A stretch of 64,000 bases of DNA from Streptomyces sp. SID486. Lineage in GTDB: Bacteria > Actinomycetota > Actinomycetes > Streptomycetales > Streptomycetaceae. The notes below the pieces were generated by a model, which saw only the letters and a program-made list of their open reading frames with translations, made no database searches and was not told the DNA's origin. Both the position numbers and the translations under genes were made by a program. Below, piece after piece: positions 32,999 to 39,872 of the stretch; position 1 is the first letter of the stretch, and every line of letters starts with the position of its first letter. The DNA is taken from the NCBI RefSeq assembly GCF_009865385.1, contig NZ_WWJT01000547.1:1-64000 (forward strand), written 5' to 3'.

Positions 32999-33037
32999 AC
33001 CTGCGGAAACCCCTGAAACCCGCCCGGAGGGCCCCTG

Positions 33038-33310
33038 ATGACCCCCATCCTGGCCGCTATCGCCTGCCTGATAGCCGTCACACTCGGTTACGGCGGGCTG
33101 TGTGCGGCCTCGCCGTTCGGCGACTGCCGCCGCTGCCGCGGCATGGGCCACCAGCTCAAGCACGACCGCCGCGGGCGCCTCAAGCGCGGCAAAGACTGCC
33201 GCCGCTGCCACGCCACCGGCAAACGCATCCGCGCCGGCCGCTGGCTCTACAACCGCTGGGCCCGCATCTACCGCGCCGGCACCGACACCCCCCGCCCGGA
33301 AGGCTTCTGA
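33038..33310 (+). CDS. Small membrane protein with DnaJ-like zinc motifs
   Basis: 90-aa protein with one N-terminal membrane segment and two CxxCxG-type pairs, CRRCRGMG and CRRCHATGK, as in DnaJ zinc fingers, with a basic stretch between and after. GGAGGG precedes ATG 33038. Likely membrane-tethered zinc protein in a short transcript with the next two genes. Function unknown. Confidence 0.65.
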   Translation: MTPILAAIACLIAVTLGYGGLCAASPFGDCRRCRGMGHQLKHDRRGRLKRGKDCRRCHATGKRIRAGRWLYNRWARIYRAGTDTPRPEGF

Positions 33311-33313
33311 CCG

Positions 33314-33508
33314 ATGGTCCTCGACATCTCCGCCGTGCTCCTCTTCGGCGCCGCCTCCGCCTTCGCCGTGCGCACCCGCTCCGCCAACGCGGGCGCAGCC
33401 CTGGTCCTGTTTCTGTTCGGGTTCTTCGCCGCCGGAACCGGCGCCTACGAGCCGATTCACAACCTCGTGCAGGCGTCCGCCGACGCCCTGTCCACCCTCA
33501 GTAAGTAG
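33314..33508 (+). CDS. Very small membrane protein
   Basis: 64-aa protein with two hydrophobic segments (about residues 4-18 and 27-44). It begins 3 bases after the previous stop, so is translationally coupled. Spd-like small membrane proteins are common near traB in Streptomyces elements. No family recognised. Confidence 0.6.
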   Translation: MVLDISAVLLFGAASAFAVRTRSANAGAALVLFLFGFFAAGTGAYEPIHNLVQASADALSTLSK

Positions 33509-33520
33509 GGAGACACCCCC

Positions 33521-33979
33521 GTGAACGAGCCCACCCGCCGTCACCCGGCAACCGTCGCGACGGCGCCGGAAGTCCACCAGCCCATCCCCCTCGTGATGCG
33601 GCCGGCCGCCCCCGTTCCCGTCCAGCCGCACACTGTGCCGAGCGTGGCGAGCGTCGTCCTCCCGGACGGCCGGATCGTCACCGGCTACGCCGTCGACCAC
33701 GTCCAGCCGGAACCGGTCGCGTCCAAGCCGGTCGTCTTCCGCGCGGCGGTGAACATCGCCCTTGGTGGCGTCGGGTTCCTCGCGGTGTGCGGTGGACTGC
33801 TGCTGCTCACCACATTCATCGCCGCCCTCACCGCGCTCATCACCCAGCTCATCACCCTCGCCGCGGTGCTGTTCGGCGGGTTCATCGTCGTGCAGGTGCT
33901 CACCGCCGGCAGCCGCGGCGGCGGGACCACGATGAACATCCGCAAGGCCGTGATCAAGCGCAACCACTTCCACGGTTGA
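33521..33979 (+). CDS. Membrane protein, possible Spd-type
   Basis: 152-aa protein: a Pro-rich soluble start (residues 1-70), two hydrophobic segments (about 76-98 and 101-125) and a basic Asn/Lys tail. Start GTG 33521 with GGGAG upstream. It lies 12 bases after the preceding small membrane gene. Resembles small spread proteins only in topology; role unproven. Confidence 0.65.
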   Translation: MNEPTRRHPATVATAPEVHQPIPLVMRPAAPVPVQPHTVPSVASVVLPDGRIVTGYAVDHVQPEPVASKPVVFRAAVNIALGGVGFLAVCGGLLLLTTFIAALTALITQLITLAAVLFGGFIVVQVLTAGSRGGGTTMNIRKAVIKRNHFHG

Positions 33980-33999
33980 CCGAAGGAGACCCAACCATC

Positions 34000-34269
34000 G
34001 TGATGCGACTCCGCTTGCAGGTGATTGGCTGCCCCCGCCGGGCACTCGCCCTGCTCGATGCCCCCCGGCCCGACTGCCCCGACTGCCACGGCGAGGGCGG
34101 CGTCCACCACGACTACGGCGACGAGACCGGCGAGTACGCCGGCACCCACTGGTACCCCTGCGACTGCTCCACCCCCTGGTGCGTGGTCCTGCTGCCGCTC
34201 CCACGCCTGCCCCACATGCCACGCCACCGCGCCCACAGCGACCCGTGGAGTGACGAACCGCCTTTCTGA
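34000..34269 (+). CDS. Small zinc-ribbon-like protein
   Basis: 89-aa protein with CPDCHGEGG near residue 26 and a CDCSTPWC cluster near 52, suggesting metal binding. GAAGGAG sits 11 bases before GTG 34000 (ATG 34003 also possible). It ends one base short of the convergent nuclease gene. Function unknown. Confidence 0.6.
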   Translation: MMRLRLQVIGCPRRALALLDAPRPDCPDCHGEGGVHHDYGDETGEYAGTHWYPCDCSTPWCVVLLPLPRLPHMPRHRAHSDPWSDEPPF

Positions 34270-34270
34270 A

Positions 34271-35284
34271 TCAGGCGATGGGCCACCCAGCGAATCCGTG
34301 CTCCGTCTGGTAGACAAGCTCGATCTTCTGTTCCGCGAGAAGCTGCTGAACGTCGGGCGTGGGCGCGCTAGGCAGCAAGACGGCGACGCGCAGCGTCTCG
34401 TGTCCGGGGACGCGACGGCGGTAGTCGGCAAGCTGTCCGATGGCCATGCGGACGTTGGCGCGAGTCGTCAATCCCTTGGCTTCGTAGAGCACGTGGGCCG
34501 TCGCGTCGTACAGGTCCGGGGTCAGCGTGCCCGGCTCGCCCTCAACGGTGAATTGGAAGCTGTGAGTGTGGTGCCCGGCGGCGGTCAGGTGGGCCACGAA
34601 CGCCTTGACCAACTCGCCTTCCCGGCGCAGGACCTTCCGTTGCCCCGCGGGAACATCCATGACCGTCTCAGCGGTCTTGTGCTGCTCGGTCTTCTTGACC
34701 TTCGTGGCGTCCTGCGCCGGCAGCGTGACCGGCTCCGGGATCTCCACCACCGGTTCGATGATCTCGTAACCGGTCTTCGTGGCGGCCGGCTGACGGTCCG
34801 CGTCCGTCCACGCCGGCATGGTTCCCGGCGCCGGCCGGAACCGGAACACCAGCGCATTCCGCATCACACGGTTCTTCCCCGGCCCGCGGCGCACGTCATA
34901 CGGCTTGACCAGGTCCACCACCATCGGCCCGATGTACCGCTGCTGCACGGCGCCACTGCCCGGCACGGTGCCGTCCGCGACGAACAGATGGATCTCCCGG
35001 TTCTTCTTCGCCGCGGTCAACAAGGACCCGTTGCGGCCGGACGGCTTCTGATCCCCATTCACGCCGGCGCCGGTGTACAGGTACAGCGGCCCGAACTCGT
35101 CGTCGTCCACGCGGCCATCGAAGGTGTAGCCGAACTCCGCGCCCGCGGACGGGTCGGAATACACGAACACCTTGCCCGCCGCATCGGCCGGCTCGATCCC
35201 CTGAAACGTGCCACAGCCGTAGATCGCGGCGATCTCCTCACGGCTCGTGAGTACACCCGGCGAAAGATCAAAGGTCGTCGTCAT
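34271..35284 (-). CDS. Restriction endonuclease, likely modification-dependent
   Basis: 337-aa two-domain protein. N-terminal residues 35-105 include PLYLYTGAGVNGDQ and SGRNGSLL, as in the SRA/PUA-like base-recognition domain I associate with ScoMcrA of S. coelicolor. The C-terminal part has a PD-(D/E)xK nuclease core: LRREGELVKAFVAHL helix, then PDLYDATAHVLYEAK (about residues 256-270) and a conserved downstream helix QLADYRRR. It would cut DNA carrying modified bases, protecting host and element from modified phage DNA. It is the only minus-strand gene among the transfer and replication modules, so probably has its own promoter. Start 35284 or 35296. Confidence 0.75.
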   Translation of the reverse strand: MTTTFDLSPGVLTSREEIAAIYGCGTFQGIEPADAAGKVFVYSDPSAGAEFGYTFDGRVDDDEFGPLYLYTGAGVNGDQKPSGRNGSLLTAAKKNREIHLFVADGTVPGSGAVQQRYIGPMVVDLVKPYDVRRGPGKNRVMRNALVFRFRPAPGTMPAWTDADRQPAATKTGYEIIEPVVEIPEPVTLPAQDATKVKKTEQHKTAETVMDVPAGQRKVLRREGELVKAFVAHLTAAGHHTHSFQFTVEGEPGTLTPDLYDATAHVLYEAKGLTTRANVRMAIGQLADYRRRVPGHETLRVAVLLPSAPTPDVQQLLAEQKIELVYQTEHGFAGWPIA

Positions 35285-35422
35285 GCCGGCGACCATAACC
35301 GCCCCCACTGACAACCTGCTGCCCCTTTCTCGCAGGTGGCAGGCGAAAGGGCGACCCCCATCCGACCAAGAACCGGGGCCGCCCTCATCCAGCCCGCTGA
35401 AGACGTACTGGAGACCTCCAGC

Positions 35423-36271
35423 ATGACGCAACAGACCCCCCTCCGGCGAGTGGCCCTCGCCCTGGCCGCCACCGGGCTGCCCGTGCTGCCCCTGCGTGCG
35501 GGCAAGGCGCCCTTTGGCAACTGCCGCACCTGCGCGGACAACGCGTGCGGCGGCCGGCCGAACATGAAGACCGCCGGGCCGTGCCAGTGCGCCGACGTCT
35601 GCCATGCGTGGGCCGCGGCCACCACCGACCCACGTGTCCTCACCTCCCCGCCGTGGACGGCTGCATGGCGCCGTGCCGTCTGCGTCGCCTACCATCCCGG
35701 CGCCGCCGGGCTAACCGTGGTGGACCTGGACGACGCCGCGGCCGTCACATGGGCCCGCGAGACCCTACCCGCCACCCGGACCGTAGAGACGACACGCGGT
35801 CAGCACTGGATCTACCGCGGCGCCATGCCCTCGCACAACGCGGTCCGCCCCGGCGTCGACATCAAATCGTCCATGTCCTACGCCCGATGGCTCGGTCCCG
35901 GCACCGGCACCATGACCGCGCTGCCGGACGTCGTCCGAACGCTGGCCATGAGGGAACCCGCCGCCGCCCGGCCCGCGCCGCACGGCGTAAGCGTGCCCGC
36001 GCGGTTCGGGGGCGGGGACTGCCGGCACCGCACCCCCGCCTACCTGGAACGCGGTATCGCCATGGCGGAGCAGCGCATCACCGACGCCTCCAGCGCGGTG
36101 CACGCCACCGTGTACCGGACGTTCCTGGCGGTGCTGTCCACGCACGGCCGGTGCAGCTGCCTCACCGAGGCCCACATGGCGCGACTGTTCAGCGCTGCCC
36201 AGGCCAAGGGCGAATCGGCTCGGCACTGTGCTGACGCGTGGACCAACGCCCGCACCGCTTTGGGGATGTGA
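35423..36271 (+). CDS. Prim-Pol (bifunctional DNA primase/polymerase N-terminal type)
   Basis: 282-aa replication protein with the archaeo-eukaryotic primase-like fold: LRRVALALAATGLPVLPLR, cysteine-rich segment (CRTCADNACG, CQCADVCHAW), metal-binding VVDLDDAAAV, RGQHWIYRG and DIKSSMSYARWLGPG. It would make primers, and possibly extend them, for the excised circular element. Start ATG 35423 with GGAG 9 bases before. Paired with the P-loop protein that starts 3 bases later, the RepPP type of AICE replication. The Cys-rich insert may hold zinc. Confidence 0.85.
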   Translation: MTQQTPLRRVALALAATGLPVLPLRAGKAPFGNCRTCADNACGGRPNMKTAGPCQCADVCHAWAAATTDPRVLTSPPWTAAWRRAVCVAYHPGAAGLTVVDLDDAAAVTWARETLPATRTVETTRGQHWIYRGAMPSHNAVRPGVDIKSSMSYARWLGPGTGTMTALPDVVRTLAMREPAAARPAPHGVSVPARFGGGDCRHRTPAYLERGIAMAEQRITDASSAVHATVYRTFLAVLSTHGRCSCLTEAHMARLFSAAQAKGESARHCADAWTNARTALGM

Positions 36272-36274
36272 GTC

Positions 36275-37753
36275 ATGTCCGAGGACGAGAAGACTCCGGC
36301 CCGGCAGATCATCACCGACTACGCCCAAGAGCACTTCCGGTACTTCCGCACCATCGACGGCACCGTATACGCGCAGCGCAACGGCCACCCTGTTGCCCGC
36401 CCGATCCGCTCCCAGGGCACGACCGGCAGCCACCGGCAGGAACTTATGGTCGGTCTGTACAGGGACGGCATCGGCGTGTTCAACGGCACCGCGCTCAAGG
36501 AGGCGTTGGACTTGATCGAAGCACTCGCCCTGACCGAGGACGTACAGCCCACCCACATCCGCGTGGCGCCCGGATTCGACGGGGCGACCTGGCTCGACCT
36601 GGGCCGCACCGACGGCAAGTCCGTCCGCATCCACCCCACCGGCTGGGACATCCTCACCCCCGACCCGCAGGAAGTCTGCTGGCGGCGCACCCAGCTCACC
36701 GGCGAACTCCCCCTCCCGGCACAGGACACCAACGGCAAGGGCATCGATCTCCTGCTGCGCCTGTGCAACTTCGCCAGCGCCGAATCCGAATGCCTGGCCA
36801 TCGCCTGGCTGATCGGCTGCCTGGAACCGTCCGTGCCCGTCCCCGCACCGTTCCTCACCGGCCCCCAAGGGGCGGGCAAGTCCACCGGCGGCCGGATGCT
36901 GGTACGGATCATCGAGGGCATGAGCGGTGACCTGCGTCGGGCGCCGAAGGACGAGGAGAACATGATCACGGCCGTCGCCGCCGGCTGGGTCACCGCCCTG
37001 GACAACCTCTCCCACCTGCCCCCGGACCTGTCCGACCTCATGTGCTGCATCGTGACCGGCGCCGAGAGCATCAAGCGCGCGCTGTTCACCGACGGGGACG
37101 TCGTCCGCTCCCGCTACCGGCGCCCCATGCTCCTCACCGGCATCGACGTCGGCGTCATCCGGCCCGACCTCGCCGAACGCCTCCTCCCACTGCGTCTCGT
37201 ACGGCCCCGGGTGCGACGGACCGAGGCAGAGCTGTGGGCGGAGTACGCGGAAATCCTGCCGGTCGTTCTCGGCTCCCTGCTGGACCTGACGGTCAAGGTG
37301 CGGGCGGCACAGGCGGAGACTCCCACCGATCTGCGGATGGCGGACTTCGCCCACCTGTGCGCGCAGCTCGATGCGGCCACCGGCTTCGGCTCGCTCACCG
37401 CTTACCGGGCTAGCCTCGATGACCTCAACGACGACGTCATCGAAGGTGACCTACTGGCGCAGACGGTTCTCAAGCACGCGGCCGGACTCGACGCGGGCGC
37501 CGAAGTCCGTATGACGTCATCGGAGTGGCTGCACTGCCTCACCGGCCTCTACAGCGGCGAAGAGTGCCGTCCCCTGCCCAAAGGCTGGCCCACCACCGGC
37601 AAAGTCCTCTCCGACCGGCTCAAGCGCCTCCAGCCGACCCTCGCCGCACGCGGCGTCCTCATCGACTGGGGCCGCACCAGCTCCGCCCGCTACATCGAAA
37701 TGACCCACAGCACCCCGCTCACGCTCCCGCACGAGCAGGAAGCGGCGTTCTGA
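36275..37753 (+). CDS. P-loop ATPase, replication helicase-like partner of the Prim-Pol
   Basis: 492-aa protein with Walker A GPQGAGKST near residue 204, followed by a likely sensor/B region VAAGWVTALDNLSHLP and RPMLLTGIDV. The order is similar to phage and plasmid primase-helicase C-terminal halves. The C-terminus (from about 400) could be a winged helix that reads the origin. It starts 3 bases after the Prim-Pol stop and ends before a strong terminator and repeat-rich DNA. Together they probably replicate the excised element. Confidence 0.8.
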   Translation: MSEDEKTPARQIITDYAQEHFRYFRTIDGTVYAQRNGHPVARPIRSQGTTGSHRQELMVGLYRDGIGVFNGTALKEALDLIEALALTEDVQPTHIRVAPGFDGATWLDLGRTDGKSVRIHPTGWDILTPDPQEVCWRRTQLTGELPLPAQDTNGKGIDLLLRLCNFASAESECLAIAWLIGCLEPSVPVPAPFLTGPQGAGKSTGGRMLVRIIEGMSGDLRRAPKDEENMITAVAAGWVTALDNLSHLPPDLSDLMCCIVTGAESIKRALFTDGDVVRSRYRRPMLLTGIDVGVIRPDLAERLLPLRLVRPRVRRTEAELWAEYAEILPVVLGSLLDLTVKVRAAQAETPTDLRMADFAHLCAQLDAATGFGSLTAYRASLDDLNDDVIEGDLLAQTVLKHAAGLDAGAEVRMTSSEWLHCLTGLYSGEECRPLPKGWPTTGKVLSDRLKRLQPTLAARGVLIDWGRTSSARYIEMTHSTPLTLPHEQEAAF

Positions 37754-37782
37754 CCCGCGCCACCACGGAGCCACACTGAACA

Positions 37783-37824
37783 AGCAAGAGGAGCACCCCC
37801 CGGCGGGGCGGTGCTCCTCTTGCT
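37783..37824 (+). terminator. Strong terminator after the replication pair
   Basis: 15-bp perfect stem AGCAAGAGGAGCACC / GGTGCTCCTCTTGCT with a 12-base loop, 30 bases after the replication ATPase stop. A second smaller hairpin (CGGCGGCTTGCCGCCG) follows. Confidence 0.75.
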
Positions 37825-37943
37825 GTTCCGGCGGCTTGCCGCCGCCAGAGGACGCGCCGCGAAGCGGCTCCTTCTTCACGATCTGAGCCGCGCCGCACCA
37901 CCACAGACACCACCCCCTTCTCTTTTTCCTAAGAGAAGAGACC

Positions 37944-38152
37944 CTGCGTCACCCACGTCACTAGCCACCCGAAAGCGGTCCCTGACCAGCGGCTACAGCG
38001 GTGACGCAGACGGCCAAACCTGCGTCATCCGGCGTCACCCCCGTCACGGGTGACAGAACCCCGCCCCGCCCTGTGACACGCCCCGAGCTGCCCGCGTCAC
38101 CGCATAACCGCAGGTCAGAACCGCAAATGACGAGCCTGACGCGATGACGCAG
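37944..38152. other. Iteron-like repeats, candidate replication origin
   Basis: The octamer CTGCGTCA occurs four times in the 455-base gap, at 37944 and 38020 forward and at 38002 and 38145 reverse. Further GTCAC/GTGAC cores include the palindrome GTCACGGGTGAC at 38043-38054. It lies between the replication genes and xis-int, an expected place for the origin or for Xis/Int arm sites. Confidence 0.5.
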
Positions 38153-38208
38153 AAATCCGCACCTCGGACACACGCGGACTCCCGACACATCGCGTACGGA
38201 GGCGTCTC

Positions 38209-38448
38209 ATCGACACCGCACTTGATCGGCCAGACCCCCGCGCCATCCTCCGCGGCGGTCTACCCGATCGCTACCTCATCCCCGACGACATCGCCGAGAT
38301 CTTCGAGGTGCCCAAGGAAACGGTCTACCAGTGGCGCAAGAAGCGCACCGGTCCGCCCGGCTTCCGCATCGGCAAGCACCTCCGCTACGACCCCGCCGAC
38401 GTGCGCGCCTACGTCATCCAACGCAAGGCCGCGGACGCCGCCGCATAA
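38209..38448 (+). CDS. xis: Excisionase-type helix-turn-helix protein (no standard start)
   Basis: 79-aa MerR/excisionase-like protein: RYLIPDDIAEIFEVPKETV, then YQWRKKRTGPPGFRIGKHLR and YDPADVRAYV. It should bend att DNA with Int and tip recombination to excision. The frame has no ATG, GTG or TTG between the upstream in-frame stop (38137) and the domain. The best position is ATC at 38209, 6 bases after GGAGG. An ATC start is rare; sequencing error or a frameshift from the ATG at 38144 are alternatives. Located 81 bases before int. Confidence 0.7.
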   Translation: MDTALDRPDPRAILRGGLPDRYLIPDDIAEIFEVPKETVYQWRKKRTGPPGFRIGKHLRYDPADVRAYVIQRKAADAAA

Positions 38449-38463
38449 GCAACACACCCCACC

Positions 38464-38507
38464 CACACAGCAGGGAGAGCCGCCCACGCGGCTCTCCCTG
38501 CTGTGTG
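38464..38507 (+). terminator. 20-bp perfect hairpin between xis and int
   Basis: CACACAGCAGGGAGAGCCGC pairs over its full length with 38488-38507 around CCAC. It sits 15 bases after xis and 21 bases before the int start, and could terminate xis transcripts or set the ratio of Xis to Int. Confidence 0.7.
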
Positions 38508-38528
38508 TCGAGAGAGGACTACTGCCTG

Positions 38529-39797
38529 ATGGCAGGCCACATCCAAGACCGGTGGTACAAAACTGAAACCGACGCCGCCGGCAAGCCCCGCCGTGTACGC
38601 ACGGACCGCTACGGCACCGGGTTGCGCTACCGCGCCCGCTATATCGGCCCGGACGGGACCGAGAAGAGCAAGTCATTCACCGACGGACAGAAGCGACTGG
38701 CCGATCAGTGGCTCGCCCACATTGAGGCGGACATGTCTCGGGGCCAGTACGTGGACCCCGCCGCGAGCCGAGTGACGTTTCGGCAGTACGCCGAGAAGTG
38801 GCTGAGCACCCAGACCACCGACATGACCACGCGAGAGTCGGTGGGGTCCGCGATTCGGGGCCATGCAATCCCCTACCTGGGACCGCGACCGCTCGGCTCG
38901 TTCAAACCGGAACACATCCGGGACTGGCTCAGCGAACTGGAACAGGCTGTCCCTGCGTCGTCGTACCGGCGCGTGATCTACAACAACGTATCCACGGTCC
39001 TCAATGCGGCCGTGGACGACGGGCACCTGTCGAAGAACCCGTGCCACGCGCAATCGGTGCGTCCGCCTGCTGCGGGTACTGGTCGCGTTGTGCCGTGGGC
39101 GGTAGAGCGCGTCTTCGCCGTACGAGCGGCGCTCCCGAAGCGATACCGCGCGACGGTTGACCTCGGAGGCGGATGCGGACTTCGGCAAGGGGAGATCTTC
39201 GGTTTGCCCGTCGATGCAATCGGCTTCGACTCCGGATGGCTGCATATCGCGAACCAGGTGAAGGTGACGAAAGACGGTCTCGTGTTCGGCCCGCCGAAGC
39301 GCAACAAGATCCGCGACGTTCCCCTGCCGGACCGCGTAGCGCACGTTCTCAAGCAGCACATGGAGGCGTTCCCCCCGGTGGAGATCACCCTGCCGTGGCT
39401 CCGGGTGGACGGTCCGCCTGTCACCAAGCAGCTGCTGTTCACCCGCCTCGACGGCGCGGGCGCGGTTCGGCGCACCGACTTCAACGACCGCGCATGGAAG
39501 CCTGCTCTCGTAGCTGCTGGGGTGATCCCCGCGCCGAAACCGGGAGAGCGTCACCAAGCTGCCCGCGAACACGGCATGCACGCTCTCAGGCACTTCTACG
39601 CCTCGGTCCTGCTGGACGCCGGCGAGAACATCAAGGCACTGAGTCACTACCTTGGACACAACGATCCGGGATTCACGCTCCGGGTCTACACGCACCTCAT
39701 GCCGAGCAGCGACGCACGGGCCCGGAAGGCTGTGGACGGCCTGTACGAGGGCACCGATCCGGCGGCAGACGGCCCCGAGACGGCCCAGGGCCAGTGA
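38529..39797 (+). CDS. int: Tyrosine-type site-specific integrase
   Basis: 422-aa phage-type recombinase. N-terminal arm-binding region (1-65), SAM-like core-binding domain (about 80-180), catalytic domain with Arg219 (GLRQGE), His351-xx-Arg354 (HALRH), His377 (LGHNDPG) and nucleophile Tyr387 (VYTHL). ATG 38529 has GAGAGAGGAC upstream. The stop is only 9 bases before the glnA2 terminator copy and 145 before the candidate right att core, typical of Int genes next to attP. It presumably directs insertion into the glnA2 3' end, an unusual target. Confidence 0.92.
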   Translation: MAGHIQDRWYKTETDAAGKPRRVRTDRYGTGLRYRARYIGPDGTEKSKSFTDGQKRLADQWLAHIEADMSRGQYVDPAASRVTFRQYAEKWLSTQTTDMTTRESVGSAIRGHAIPYLGPRPLGSFKPEHIRDWLSELEQAVPASSYRRVIYNNVSTVLNAAVDDGHLSKNPCHAQSVRPPAAGTGRVVPWAVERVFAVRAALPKRYRATVDLGGGCGLRQGEIFGLPVDAIGFDSGWLHIANQVKVTKDGLVFGPPKRNKIRDVPLPDRVAHVLKQHMEAFPPVEITLPWLRVDGPPVTKQLLFTRLDGAGAVRRTDFNDRAWKPALVAAGVIPAPKPGERHQAAREHGMHALRHFYASVLLDAGENIKALSHYLGHNDPGFTLRVYTHLMPSSDARARKAVDGLYEGTDPAADGPETAQGQ

Positions 39798-39805
39798 AAG
39801 GGCAT

Positions 39806-39834
39806 GGGGCCGACCGTCCACGACCGTCGGCCCC
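39806..39834. terminator. Element-supplied terminator shared by int and glnA2
   Basis: 13-bp stem (one mismatch) with arms GGGGCCGACCGTC and GACCGTCGGCCCC and loop CAC between the int and glnA2 stops, which converge. It is a diverged copy of the hairpin at 23037-23065 and came with the element. Confidence 0.75.
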
Positions 39835-39872
39835 ACCTGCTGAATCGACTGGAAACCCGTCCTGACCTGCTC

